5,920 nucleotides of DNA from Planctomycetales bacterium (lineage in GTDB: Bacteria; Planctomycetota; Phycisphaerae; SM23-33): assembly GCA_030592655.1 (NCBI GenBank), contig JAUVIQ010000183.1, positions 1 to 5,920 of the forward strand, given 5' to 3'. Shown one piece after another: positions 1 through 5,920 of the stretch; position 1 is the stretch's first letter; the number at the start of each line of letters is the position of its first letter. The position numbers and the translations under genes were made by a program. The notes below the pieces were generated by a model. The model did not search any database and was not told the origin of the DNA. It worked only from the letters and a program-made list of their open reading frames with translations.

Positions 1-80
1 CCGTATCTTTCCGTATTGTTCCGTATCTTTCCGTATCTTTCCCTATCTTTCCGCATCTTTCCCAATTGTTCCATTCTTTC
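1..80. repeat. Tandem 10-bp repeat array
   Basis: Seven consecutive decamers begin at positions 1, 11, 21, 31, 41, 51 and 61, followed by a decayed eighth copy (71-80). The main unit is CCGTATCTTT (copies 1, 3, 4 exactly; copies 5 and 6 with one change each). Copies 2 and 7 are a variant ending in TTGTT. The array starts at the window edge, so its true length is unknown. The period is not a multiple of three and no credible reading frame crosses it, so it is not a coding repeat. The period is close to one helical turn, which would put all copies on one DNA face; any protein-binding role is inference. It lies about 65 bp upstream of the beta-CASP gene promoter. Confidence 0.85.
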
Positions 81-146
81 CGGGCAGTATCGGGTGGAGA
101 ATGTTTTGCGCATTTGCAATTAGAGGCCTGCGTATTGGTGAGAAGT

Positions 147-175
147 TTGACGCCGGCGTAACAGGTCGATAAAAT
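147..175 (+). promoter_or_regulatory. Sigma-70-type promoter of the beta-CASP gene
   Basis: TTGACG (147-152) and TAAAAT (170-175) each match the -35 and -10 consensus at five of six positions. They are separated by exactly 17 bp, the optimal spacing. Transcription would start near 181-183, giving a leader of about 38 nt before the ATG at 220. This supports the ATG at 220 over any start near 178, which would lie at or upstream of the predicted transcript end. A perfect 10-bp palindrome (ACGCCGGCGT, 150-159) overlaps the -35 end and the spacer and could be an operator, but this is not shown. Confidence 0.6.
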
Positions 176-206
176 CCTTGCGAACAGTTGAACTTTTGTT
201 TTTTTT

Positions 207-214
207 GAAGAGAG
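207..214 (+). promoter_or_regulatory. Weak purine-rich ribosome binding site
   Basis: GAAGAGAG lies 5 nt before the ATG at 220, just after a run of T residues (199-206). It is a poor match to AGGAGG but is the only purine-rich element near the start. It supports 220 as the start, where the protein opens directly with the first beta strand of the fold (MQIKLSFLGAARNVTGS). Confidence 0.4.
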
Positions 215-219
215 TGATC

Positions 220-609
220 ATGCAGATAAAATTGAGTTTTCTCGGCGCGGCGCGGAATGTTACCGGTTCCAGGTTCCTTGTCGAAGCCGACGGGTTGCGG
301 ATACTGGTCGATTGTGGGCTGTATCAGGAAAGGAACTTGCGCGGACGTAACTGGGACCCGTTCCCCGTCCCGCCGAAGACGATAGACGCCGTCCTCCTGA
401 CTCACGCGCATCTGGACCACTGCGGGCTGTTGCCCAAACTCGTCCGCGAGGGCTTTGGCGGGAAGATATACTGCACCGGGGCGACTGCCGAGATCGCCCG
501 GATCATCCTTCTGGATTCAGCCCATATCCAGGAAGAAGACGCCGAGTACAAGCGTCGCCGGCACCAGCGCGAAGGAAGAAAGGGGCGTTACCCTGAAGTT
601 CCGCTCTAG
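220..609 (+). CDS. N-terminal fragment if the TAG at 607 terminates
   Basis: With normal termination the first product is 129 residues. It holds the first part of the metallo-beta-lactamase fold, including Asp31 and the HAHLDH zinc motif at residues 62-67, followed by a charged helical stretch (about residues 108-125). It lacks motif 3, motif 4 and the whole beta-CASP domain, so on its own it should be inactive and probably unstable. The ATG at 220 is preferred to an upstream TTG at 178 because the latter would precede the predicted transcription start and has no family support. Confidence 0.55.
   Translation: MQIKLSFLGAARNVTGSRFLVEADGLRILVDCGLYQERNLRGRNWDPFPVPPKTIDAVLLTHAHLDHCGLLPKLVREGFGGKIYCTGATAEIARIILLDSAHIQEEDAEYKRRRHQREGRKGRYPEVPL
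607..609 (+). other. In-frame amber codon in the beta-CASP gene
   Basis: The reading CTC-TAG-ACC interrupts a frame that is open and homologous on both sides. The 60 bases after the stop, up to the first possible restart at GTG 670, still encode family-like sequence (TTADAEKCFPLFSPVKYDHP), which shows the frame is continuous. TAG is the genuine terminator of this same gene (1624-1626) and of pyrG (5140-5138), so general reassignment of TAG is unlikely. Confidence 0.9.
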
Positions 610-669
610 ACCACCGCCGACGCCGAGAAATGCTTCCCGCTCTTCTCGCCGGTCAAGTACGACCATCCG

Positions 670-1626
670 GTGCGGATAAACAATGCAGCCGAGGCTGTCT
701 TCCGCGACGCCGGGCATATCCTCGGCTCATCCATAATACGCCTGAAGATCAACAAAAACGGCGAGGAAAGGACAATCCTGTTTTCCGGGGACCTCGGACG
801 GAAGAATATGCCGATTATCGACGACCCGTCGGAATTCAGCCACGCCGATTATGTCCTGATCGAATCGACTTACGGCGACCGCATTCACGGAAAGGCTGAA
901 GACGTGGAGGGTAAACTCGCCGACGTTATCAATGCCACGAAACAGGCCGGCGGCAATGTCATCATTCCGTCCTTCGCACTGGAGCGGTCGCAGGACCTGA
1001 TGTATCACCTCAACGAACTTTTCCTGTCGAATCGCATCCCTCGGATGCCGGTTTATCTCGACAGTCCGATGGCCATCCGCGTTACGGAGGTTTTTAAGGA
1101 CCACCCCGAACTGTTCGATGAGAGTATGACCGAACGAGTCAACGGGCGGGCGTCGCCGTTCGCCTTCAAGGGCTTGAAGATGACACGGACAACCAACGAA
1201 TCGAAGGCTATCAGGAACGCCAGGGGAACGTCCATTATCATCGCCGGGTCAGGGATGTGTACCGGCGGGCGAGTGAAACATCACCTGGTCAACAATATCA
1301 CAGGCCCGGAAAACACGGTTCTCTTCATCGGGTACCAGGCTGTCGGGACGCTTGGAAGGCGTATTGCCGAAGGCGACGAAGAAGTCCGAATCCTCGGGAA
1401 GGATTATCCGGTCAAGGCGAAGATCGCCACCATCGACGGTTTTTCCGCACATGCCGACAAGGACGAACTTTTCCGCTGGCTGAGCGGCCTGCAAAATCCG
1501 CCGAAACATGTCTTTGTCGTTCACGGTGAAGCCGAAAGCGCCAAGTACTTCGGTAATTACGTCGGCGAAAAGACCGGATGGGACGTGTCGGTGCCGCAAT
1601 ACAAGGAAGAGGCAATTCTCGATTAG
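670..1626 (+). CDS. C-terminal fragment if translation restarts
   Basis: The first possible in-frame restart after the TAG is GTG at 670, with no Shine-Dalgarno sequence before it. The next in-frame Met is residue 197 of the full protein. A 318-residue product would contain motif 3 His, motif 4 Asp and all beta-CASP motifs, but not the HAHLDH zinc site. It could not form a normal active centre unless it reassembled with the N-terminal piece. A gene caller would probably report this as a separate MBL-fold hydrolase; I read it as the second part of one gene. Confidence 0.5.
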   Translation: MRINNAAEAVFRDAGHILGSSIIRLKINKNGEERTILFSGDLGRKNMPIIDDPSEFSHADYVLIESTYGDRIHGKAEDVEGKLADVINATKQAGGNVIIPSFALERSQDLMYHLNELFLSNRIPRMPVYLDSPMAIRVTEVFKDHPELFDESMTERVNGRASPFAFKGLKMTRTTNESKAIRNARGTSIIIAGSGMCTGGRVKHHLVNNITGPENTVLFIGYQAVGTLGRRIAEGDEEVRILGKDYPVKAKIATIDGFSAHADKDELFRWLSGLQNPPKHVFVVHGEAESAKYFGNYVGEKTGWDVSVPQYKEEAILD

Positions 1627-4600
1627 GACGGCCACAGGTCTTTGACGTATTCCTGGATCGGTTTTACGCCCGGCGTTCCTGATCGCAGTGCGGCGATACC
1701 GTCGATAGCGGCTTCGGCGGCGGTGGTCGTGGTGATCAGGGGTATTCCGTGGGCGACGGCGTTGATGCGAATGGCGGTTTCGTCGGCGCGAGGCCGTCGT
1801 CCTGAAGGCGTATTGATTATCAGGTCGATTCGGCCGTTTTTGATCGCATCGACGACGTGAGGCCGGCCTTGGCGGACCTTGTTAATCCGCTCGTTGGAGA
1901 CGCGATGACGGTCGAGGAATTCGCTTGTCCCGTCGGTGGCGATGAGGGTGAACCCCATGGCTTTGAGCCGACGAATAACCGGAAGTGCCGCCTGCTTGTC
2001 GTCGTCCTTGATGGATACGAAGACCGTTCCGCTTTTCGGGAGGATAGTACCGGCTGCGAGTTGACTCTTGGCGTAGGCGAGTCCGAAATCGTGATCAATT
2101 CCCATTACCTCGCCGGTCGATTTCATCTCCGGTCCGAGCACCGCGTCGGTTCCGCTGAATCGGCTGAACGGGAAGACCGATTCTTTCACGCCGACGTGCT
2201 CGAGCGGCTTACGAGGTTTGTCCAGACCCATCGACGCGAGCGTCTCGCCCAGCATCACCCGCGTGGCGACTTTGGCTATCGGCACGCCTGTAACCTTGCT
2301 GACGAACGGTACGGTCCTGCTGGCGCGGGGGTTGACTTCGAGAATGTACAGTTCGCGCCCGCCGACGGCGGCGAACTGGATGTTCATCAGGCCTCGGACA
2401 TTCAATTCCATCGCCAGGTCGCCCGTCGCCCGGCGGATTTCTTCAGCCACCTGCTCATCGAGGCGGTGCGGCGGCAAGGCCATTGCGGCGTCGCCGGAAT
2501 GCACGCCGGCATACTCGATGTGCTCCATGATACCGGCGATATAAACGTCCGTACCGTCGGAAATCGCATCGACGTCCAGCTCGATTGCGTCTTCGAGAAA
2601 TTTGTCAATCAGCACCGCCGCTCCGTCGGAGGCCTCCAAAGCAGCCTGGACAAAGTGGCGGAGGTCCTCATCGGTATAGACGATTTCCATCGCCCGCCCG
2701 CCGAGAACGAACGACGGACGAACAATTACCGGATATCCGATTTCGCAGGCCAGTCCGAGCGCTTCGGCGACCGACGAAGCCATACCGTTGCGAGGCTGGC
2801 GAATTCCCAGGCGAGAGCACATTTCGCTGAACTGCTCGCGGTCTTCCGCCCGGGCGATGGAGGCGGGACTTGTTCCGAGGATCGGGACGCCGGCATCGGC
2901 CAGACCTTCCGCCAGGTTCAGCGGCGTCTGCCCGCCGAACTGGACTATCAGGCCACGAGGTTTTTCGCGGTGGACGATTTCGAGGACATCTTCGAGCGTC
3001 AACGGCTCAAAGTAGAGGCGGTCGGATGTGTCGTAGTCGGTCGATACGGTTTCGGGGTTGCAGTTGACCATAATGGACGGGATGGACATTTCGCCCAGGG
3101 CTTCAGCGGCGTGGACGCAGCAGTAGTCGAATTCCAGCCCCTGACCGATGCGGTTAGGCCCGCCGCCGAGGATCATCACGCCGGGCTTCTCGGACTGGCG
3201 GGTCTCGTCCTCGCGATCATAGGTCGAGTAGTAGTAGGGCGTAAAGGCCTCGAACTCACCCCCGCAGGTATCGACCAGTTTGAACACCGCTCGAATACCG
3301 ACCATTCTGCGACAGGCTCGGATCCACTCGGGCGACACATGCCAGATGCTGGCAAGTTGGATATCCGAGTAGCCCCACTGCTTGGCTCTGCGAAGCAGGT
3401 TAACGAAGTAGTTTTCGTCAACGTTCTTTTTCTTGGTCTCCTCGGGAACGTGGAGCAAACTCGCAATGGTCAGCCGTGCTGCCCTCTGGTGCAGTGCTTC
3501 CGCTTCCTGCCGTTCTTCTTCGCTCAAGGAGCGATCATTGAGGGCATCTTCGACCTTCCTCATCATGCAGGCGCCGAGATGCATAAGAGCAAGCGCGCCC
3601 TCGGCGGCCAACTCTCCCTCGAATTCGACCAATTGTTGGATGTTATCCAGGAACCACGGGTCGATGCCGGTCAGTTTGTTGATTTCGTCGATGCTCATTC
3701 CCTGCTGCATTGCCAGGCGGATGGTGAACAGGCGAAGGGAGTTGGGCGAGGTCAGTTTTCGGCGGATGTCGGCGGGGTCGATTTTGTCGAACGGGACGTC
3801 GCGCCCGTCAGCGCCCAGTCCGGCGCGCTTGATTTCCAAGCCACGGAGCGCCTTCTGAAGCGCCTCCTTGAACGTTCGCCCGATGGCCATTACCTCGCCG
3901 ACGCTTTTCATGCTGACGGTGAGGAAATCGTCGGCTTCGGGGAATTTCTCGAATGTGAATCGCGGTATTTTGACGACGCAGTAGTCGATTGTCGGCTCGA
4001 AGCAGGCGGGCGTCCGGCGGGTGATGTCGTTGGGGATTTCATCGAGCGTCATTCCGATAGCCACCTTTGCGGCGATTTTTGCGATGGGGAAGCCGGTGGC
4101 CTTGGAGGCAAGGGCGCTGGATCGGCTGACTCGCGGGTTCATCTCGATAGCGACCATTCGTCCGGTTTTGGGATGGACGGCGAACTGGATATTGCACCCG
4201 CCGGTTTCGACGCCGATTTCGCGGACGATTTTGAGCGAGTCGTCGCGCATTTTCTGGTATTCGCGGTCGGTGAGCGTCTGGGCCGGCGCGACGGTTATCG
4301 AATCGCCCGTGTGCACGCCCATCGGGTCGAGGTTTTCGATGGAGCAGATTATCACGGCATTGTCGTTACCGTCGCGCATAGCCTCCAGTTCGAATTCCTT
4401 CCACCCGATGACGGATTCTTCCAGCAGTACCGAATGGACGGGCGACATTTCGATACCGGTGGCGACCTGCGTCTCGAACTCCTCGACGTTGTACGCCACC
4501 GATCCGCCGGACCCGCCAAGCGTGAACGACGGACGGATAACGACGGGCAGGCCGAGATCGGCCTGTATCCTGCGGGCCTGGTTCATGTCGTGAGCGACTT

Positions 4601-5039
4601 CGCTGCGGAGGACTTCCACGCCGGCAGCCGATACGATGTCCTTGAACGCGTCGCGGTCTTCCGCCCGGTGGATTACCTCCGCCGTTGCGCCGATCATTTC
4701 GACGCCGAACTTTTTCAGCAGCCCAGCCTCATGTGCTTCGACGGCAAGGTTCAGCGCGGTCTGCCCGCCGAGCGTCGGCAGAATCGCGTCGGGCCTTTCT
4801 CGTTGGAGGATCGCTTCGAGCATCTCAAGCGTTATCGGCTCAATATAGGTGCGTTCAGCCATCTCCGGATCGGTCATAATCGTAGCGGGATTGCTGTTGA
4901 GCAGGACGACGGAATATCCCTCCTCGCGCAAGGCCTTGCACGCCTGCACGCCGGAGTAGTCAAACTCGCACGCCTGGCCGATAACGATAGGCCCAGCCCC
5001 GATTATGAGTATCTTCTGAATGTCTGTTCGTTTGGGCAT
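1623..5039 (-). CDS. carB: Carbamoyl-phosphate synthase large subunit
   Basis: CarB makes carbamoyl phosphate from bicarbonate, two ATP and ammonia supplied by the CarA glutaminase, feeding pyrimidine and arginine synthesis in the cytoplasm. The 1138-residue protein starts MPKRTDIQKILIIGAGP, almost as in E. coli, so the ATG at 5039 is secure. The order is: N-terminal pre-ATP-grasp and carboxyphosphate ATP-grasp domain (about 1-400; Arg129, Arg169, His243, Glu299 and Asn301 at the same numbers as E. coli); oligomerisation domain (about 403-610); second synthetase half (about 620-1000; GGGPNRIGQG, Arg774, His847, Glu901, Asn903); and an MGS-like allosteric domain (about 1003-1138). Ser1009, Lys1015, Thr1035, Thr1038 and Asn1076 match the E. 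coli UMP/IMP-site residues as I recall them. About 60 extra residues lie in the oligomerisation domain. The stop overlaps the convergent beta-CASP gene. No carA is in view, and no Shine-Dalgarno sequence precedes the start. Confidence 0.98.
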   Translation of the reverse strand: MPKRTDIQKILIIGAGPIVIGQACEFDYSGVQACKALREEGYSVVLLNSNPATIMTDPEMAERTYIEPITLEMLEAILQRERPDAILPTLGGQTALNLAVEAHEAGLLKKFGVEMIGATAEVIHRAEDRDAFKDIVSAAGVEVLRSEVAHDMNQARRIQADLGLPVVIRPSFTLGGSGGSVAYNVEEFETQVATGIEMSPVHSVLLEESVIGWKEFELEAMRDGNDNAVIICSIENLDPMGVHTGDSITVAPAQTLTDREYQKMRDDSLKIVREIGVETGGCNIQFAVHPKTGRMVAIEMNPRVSRSSALASKATGFPIAKIAAKVAIGMTLDEIPNDITRRTPACFEPTIDYCVVKIPRFTFEKFPEADDFLTVSMKSVGEVMAIGRTFKEALQKALRGLEIKRAGLGADGRDVPFDKIDPADIRRKLTSPNSLRLFTIRLAMQQGMSIDEINKLTGIDPWFLDNIQQLVEFEGELAAEGALALMHLGACMMRKVEDALNDRSLSEEERQEAEALHQRAARLTIASLLHVPEETKKKNVDENYFVNLLRRAKQWGYSDIQLASIWHVSPEWIRACRRMVGIRAVFKLVDTCGGEFEAFTPYYYSTYDREDETRQSEKPGVMILGGGPNRIGQGLEFDYCCVHAAEALGEMSIPSIMVNCNPETVSTDYDTSDRLYFEPLTLEDVLEIVHREKPRGLIVQFGGQTPLNLAEGLADAGVPILGTSPASIARAEDREQFSEMCSRLGIRQPRNGMASSVAEALGLACEIGYPVIVRPSFVLGGRAMEIVYTDEDLRHFVQAALEASDGAAVLIDKFLEDAIELDVDAISDGTDVYIAGIMEHIEYAGVHSGDAAMALPPHRLDEQVAEEIRRATGDLAMELNVRGLMNIQFAAVGGRELYILEVNPRASRTVPFVSKVTGVPIAKVATRVMLGETLASMGLDKPRKPLEHVGVKESVFPFSRFSGTDAVLGPEMKSTGEVMGIDHDFGLAYAKSQLAAGTILPKSGTVFVSIKDDDKQAALPVIRRLKAMGFTLIATDGTSEFLDRHRVSNERINKVRQGRPHVVDAIKNGRIDLIINTPSGRRPRADETAIRINAVAHGIPLITTTTAAEAAIDGIAALRSGTPGVKPIQEYVKDLWPS
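3405..3596 (-). other. carB: Insertion in the CarB oligomerisation domain
   Basis: Residues about 482-545 (between FEGELAAEG and LLRRAKQWGY) have no counterpart in E. coli CarB, where the same flanks are joined by about eight residues. The stretch is rich in Glu, Arg, Ala and Leu, looks helical, and includes the charged run RSLSEEERQEAEALHQRAAR. Residues before it match E. coli numbering with no offset (Glu299). Residues after it are shifted by about 59-61 (Arg734 for R675, Asn1076 for N1015), which confines the net gain to this region. The frame is continuous and codon use looks like the rest of the gene. The boundaries are approximate. Confidence 0.7.
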
Positions 5040-5056
5040 AGATAAACACGAATTTT

Positions 5057-5079
5057 GTAATTGGTAATTCGTAATTGGT
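5057..5079 (+). repeat. Heptamer array, left arm
   Basis: Three head-to-tail copies of GTAATTS (5057-5063, 5064-5070, 5071-5077) followed by GT. The array lies just upstream of the carB start codon in the pyrG-carB spacer and is much more AT-rich than the genes around it. Confidence 0.85.
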
Positions 5080-5134
5080 GAAAAGATATCCGATGCCCAG
5101 CACTGATTACCAATTACTAATTACGAATTACCAA
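5061..5134. repeat. 16-bp perfect inverted repeat between pyrG and carB
   Basis: TTGGTAATTCGTAATT (5061-5076) is the exact reverse complement of 5119-5134. Pairing continues past one mismatch for two more base pairs, leaving a loop of about 36-42 nt. In the minus-strand transcript this would be a long AU-rich hairpin starting 3 nt after the pyrG stop codon. No U run follows the second arm, so it is not a typical intrinsic terminator. It may act as an mRNA-stabilising or processing hairpin, or simply be a member of an interspersed repeat family. Confidence 0.75.
5104..5131 (-). repeat. Heptamer array, right arm (inverted)
   Basis: Read on the minus strand, 5131 to 5104 holds four heptamers of the same family as the left arm: GTAATTC, GTAATTA, GTAATTG and the diverged GTAATCA. 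The last base varies between units, while GTAATT is fixed in three of the four. The arms flank a non-repetitive core at 5080-5103. Confidence 0.85.
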
Positions 5135-5137
5135 GAA

Positions 5138-5920
5138 CTACTTCCTTTTCTTTTTCATACTCGCTTCGATGAAGTCGGCGAAGAGCGGGTGCGGGGCTAC
5201 GGGTCTGGAGCGGAATTCCGGGTGGAACTGCACTGCCAGGAACCAGGGATGCCCGGTAAGTTCGATAATCTCCACCAGTTTGTTGTCCGGGCTGACGCCG
5301 CTGAACAGCATACCGTTTGCCTCGAAGACCTCGCGGTATGCGTTGTTGAACTCGTATCTGTGGCGGTGGCGTTCGTTAATTTGTTCGGTCCCGTAAGCCT
5401 GACGAGCGAGGGACCCTTGAGCCAATTTACAAGGCCAAGCGCCGAGCCGCATCGTCGCGCCCTTGTCGGTAACTGCCTTTTGCTCTTCCATCAGGTAGAT
5501 GACGGGATGTTGGCAGTCAGGCCGGATTTCGGTGGTGTCGGCATCGTCCAGGCCGCAGACGTTCCGCGCGAACTCAATGGCTGCGCACTGCATCCCCAGG
5601 CAAAGCCCCAGCATCGGGATACCCCGCTCGCGGACGTAACGAATGGCCGATATTTTCCCCTCGATTCCACGCAAACCGAATCCGCCCGGAACCAGTATCC
5701 CCTGAACGTCGCCAAGAAGGGCGTCAGGACCCTGCGATTCGATGTCTTCAGCCAGGACCCGCTTGACGACGACCTTGCAGTTATTCGCGATCCCGCTGTG
5801 GTCGAGGGATTCGTATATGCTCTTATAGGCGTCCTGGAGTTCACTGTATTTTCCGACCACTGCCACCGAAACGGTCGATTCGGGATTGCGGATGGTCTCG
5901 ATAATTCCGGGCCAGGGTCC
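5138..5920 (-). CDS. pyrG: CTP synthase, C-terminal part (cut by window edge)
   Basis: CTP synthase converts UTP, ATP and glutamine to CTP, the last step of de novo pyrimidine nucleotide synthesis. The visible 260 residues are the end of the linker and the full class I glutamine amidotransferase domain; the N-terminal synthetase domain lies beyond the right edge. The frame stays open to 5920, so a start at GTG 5866 is an artefact of truncation: the 18 residues before it (ending ESTVSV) continue the conserved AVVGKYSELQDAYKS segment. The oxyanion loop GGFGLRG, the nucleophile Cys (GLCLGMQ, codon 5602-5600) and the His/Glu pair in QFHPEF are all present, so the domain should be active. The protein ends in a basic tail, MKKKRK, with a TAG stop. 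It is co-directional with carB, separated by a 98-bp repeat-filled spacer, and could share a transcript with it. Confidence 0.97.
   Translation of the reverse strand, partial: GPWPGIIETIRNPESTVSVAVVGKYSELQDAYKSIYESLDHSGIANNCKVVVKRVLAEDIESQGPDALLGDVQGILVPGGFGLRGIEGKISAIRYVRERGIPMLGLCLGMQCAAIEFARNVCGLDDADTTEIRPDCQHPVIYLMEEQKAVTDKGATMRLGAWPCKLAQGSLARQAYGTEQINERHRHRYEFNNAYREVFEANGMLFSGVSPDNKLVEIIELTGHPWFLAVQFHPEFRSRPVAPHPLFADFIEASMKKKRK

Larger units (their letters stand above)
220..1626 (+). pseudogene. Beta-CASP MBL-fold ribonuclease-like gene with in-frame TAG
   Basis: Reading through one TAG (codon 130, 607-609) gives a 468-residue protein, close to the usual length of bacterial and archaeal beta-CASP metallo-beta-lactamase proteins (CPSF-73/Ysh1-like; family members are zinc-dependent RNA endo- or exonucleases). 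All metal and catalytic motifs are present: Asp31, the HAHLDH signature (His62, His64, Asp66, His67), His166 in DAGHILGS, Asp191 in SGDLGR, the beta-CASP motif A acid Glu215 in ESTYGDR, His411 in FSAHAD and His435 in VVHGE. There is no signal peptide, so a cytoplasmic role in RNA processing or decay is likely. The TAG falls between motifs 2 and 3, in a stretch reading PL-stop-T; from memory, relatives have PLYT there, so one base change from a Tyr codon explains it. No other disruption is seen, so the stop is recent, suppressed or a sequencing error. The gene ends inside the carB stop. The family is certain; the substrate is not known. Confidence 0.85.

Noticed and set aside
106..119. Short palindrome TTGC-N6-GCAA as an operator
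   Set aside because: The arms are only 4 bp and symmetry does not extend; this is expected by chance in a sequence of this length.
43..420. Minus-strand frame of 125 codons across the leader and start of the beta-CASP gene
   Set aside because: It lies antisense to a certain coding region and to its promoter, has no family resemblance, and ends inside the decamer repeat.
607..609. TAG as a pyrrolysine codon or genome-wide reassigned codon
   Set aside because: This protein family is not known to use pyrrolysine, and TAG is the true terminator of the same gene and of pyrG, so substitution from Tyr or an error is simpler.
1857..5045. Open frame of 1062 codons on the + strand, antisense to carB
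   Set aside because: Its codons are exact reverse complements of carB codons, so it stays open simply because carB avoids TTA, CTA and TCA there. The translation (rich in His, Asp, Arg, Phe) has no recognisable domain and is typical of antisense shadows.
5057..5134. Intrinsic terminator of pyrG
   Set aside because: The inverted repeat forms a strong stem, but it is AU-rich with a long loop and has no U run after the second arm on the minus strand.
5138..5866. A free-standing glutamine amidotransferase starting at GTG 5866
   Set aside because: The frame continues open to the window edge with CTP synthase linker sequence, so this is the end of pyrG and not a separate short gene.

Overview
The window is bacterial chromosomal DNA of moderately high GC. 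It carries three housekeeping-type genes and two short AT-richer repeat tracts. No RNA gene, CRISPR array or insertion sequence is visible. Every protein is clearly bacterial, but nothing here fixes the taxon. The repeat-bearing intergenic spaces and the carB start without a Shine-Dalgarno sequence would fit a Planctomycetota-like or similar environmental bacterium; this is only a weak guess.

Layout: positions 1-80 are a tandem 10-bp repeat that touches the left edge. A good sigma-70-type promoter (147-175) then drives a + strand gene (220-1626) for a beta-CASP metallo-beta-lactamase-fold protein, a likely RNA nuclease. This gene carries an in-frame TAG at codon 130, where related proteins, as I recall them, have tyrosine. 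Both sides of the stop are otherwise intact, with all catalytic motifs present. Convergent to it, and overlapping its stop codon by 4 bp, is carB on the minus strand (5039-1623), the large subunit of carbamoyl-phosphate synthase. It is about 60 residues longer than E. coli CarB because of an insertion in the central oligomerisation region. Upstream of carB on the same strand is the 3' part of pyrG (CTP synthase, glutaminase domain), cut by the right edge. The 98-bp pyrG-carB spacer is filled by two inverted arrays of a 7-bp repeat that can form a 16-bp perfect stem.

Function: pyrG and carB both use glutamine-derived nitrogen and sit at opposite ends of pyrimidine biosynthesis (CarB makes carbamoyl phosphate, PyrG makes CTP from UTP). 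They may be co-transcribed, although the spacer repeat separates them. carA, encoding the glutaminase subunit that CarB needs, is not in the window. The beta-CASP gene is a separate unit transcribed towards them.

I found no convincing new multi-gene system. The points most worth a second look are the single amber codon in an otherwise intact nuclease gene, the CarB insertion, and the two intergenic repeat families.
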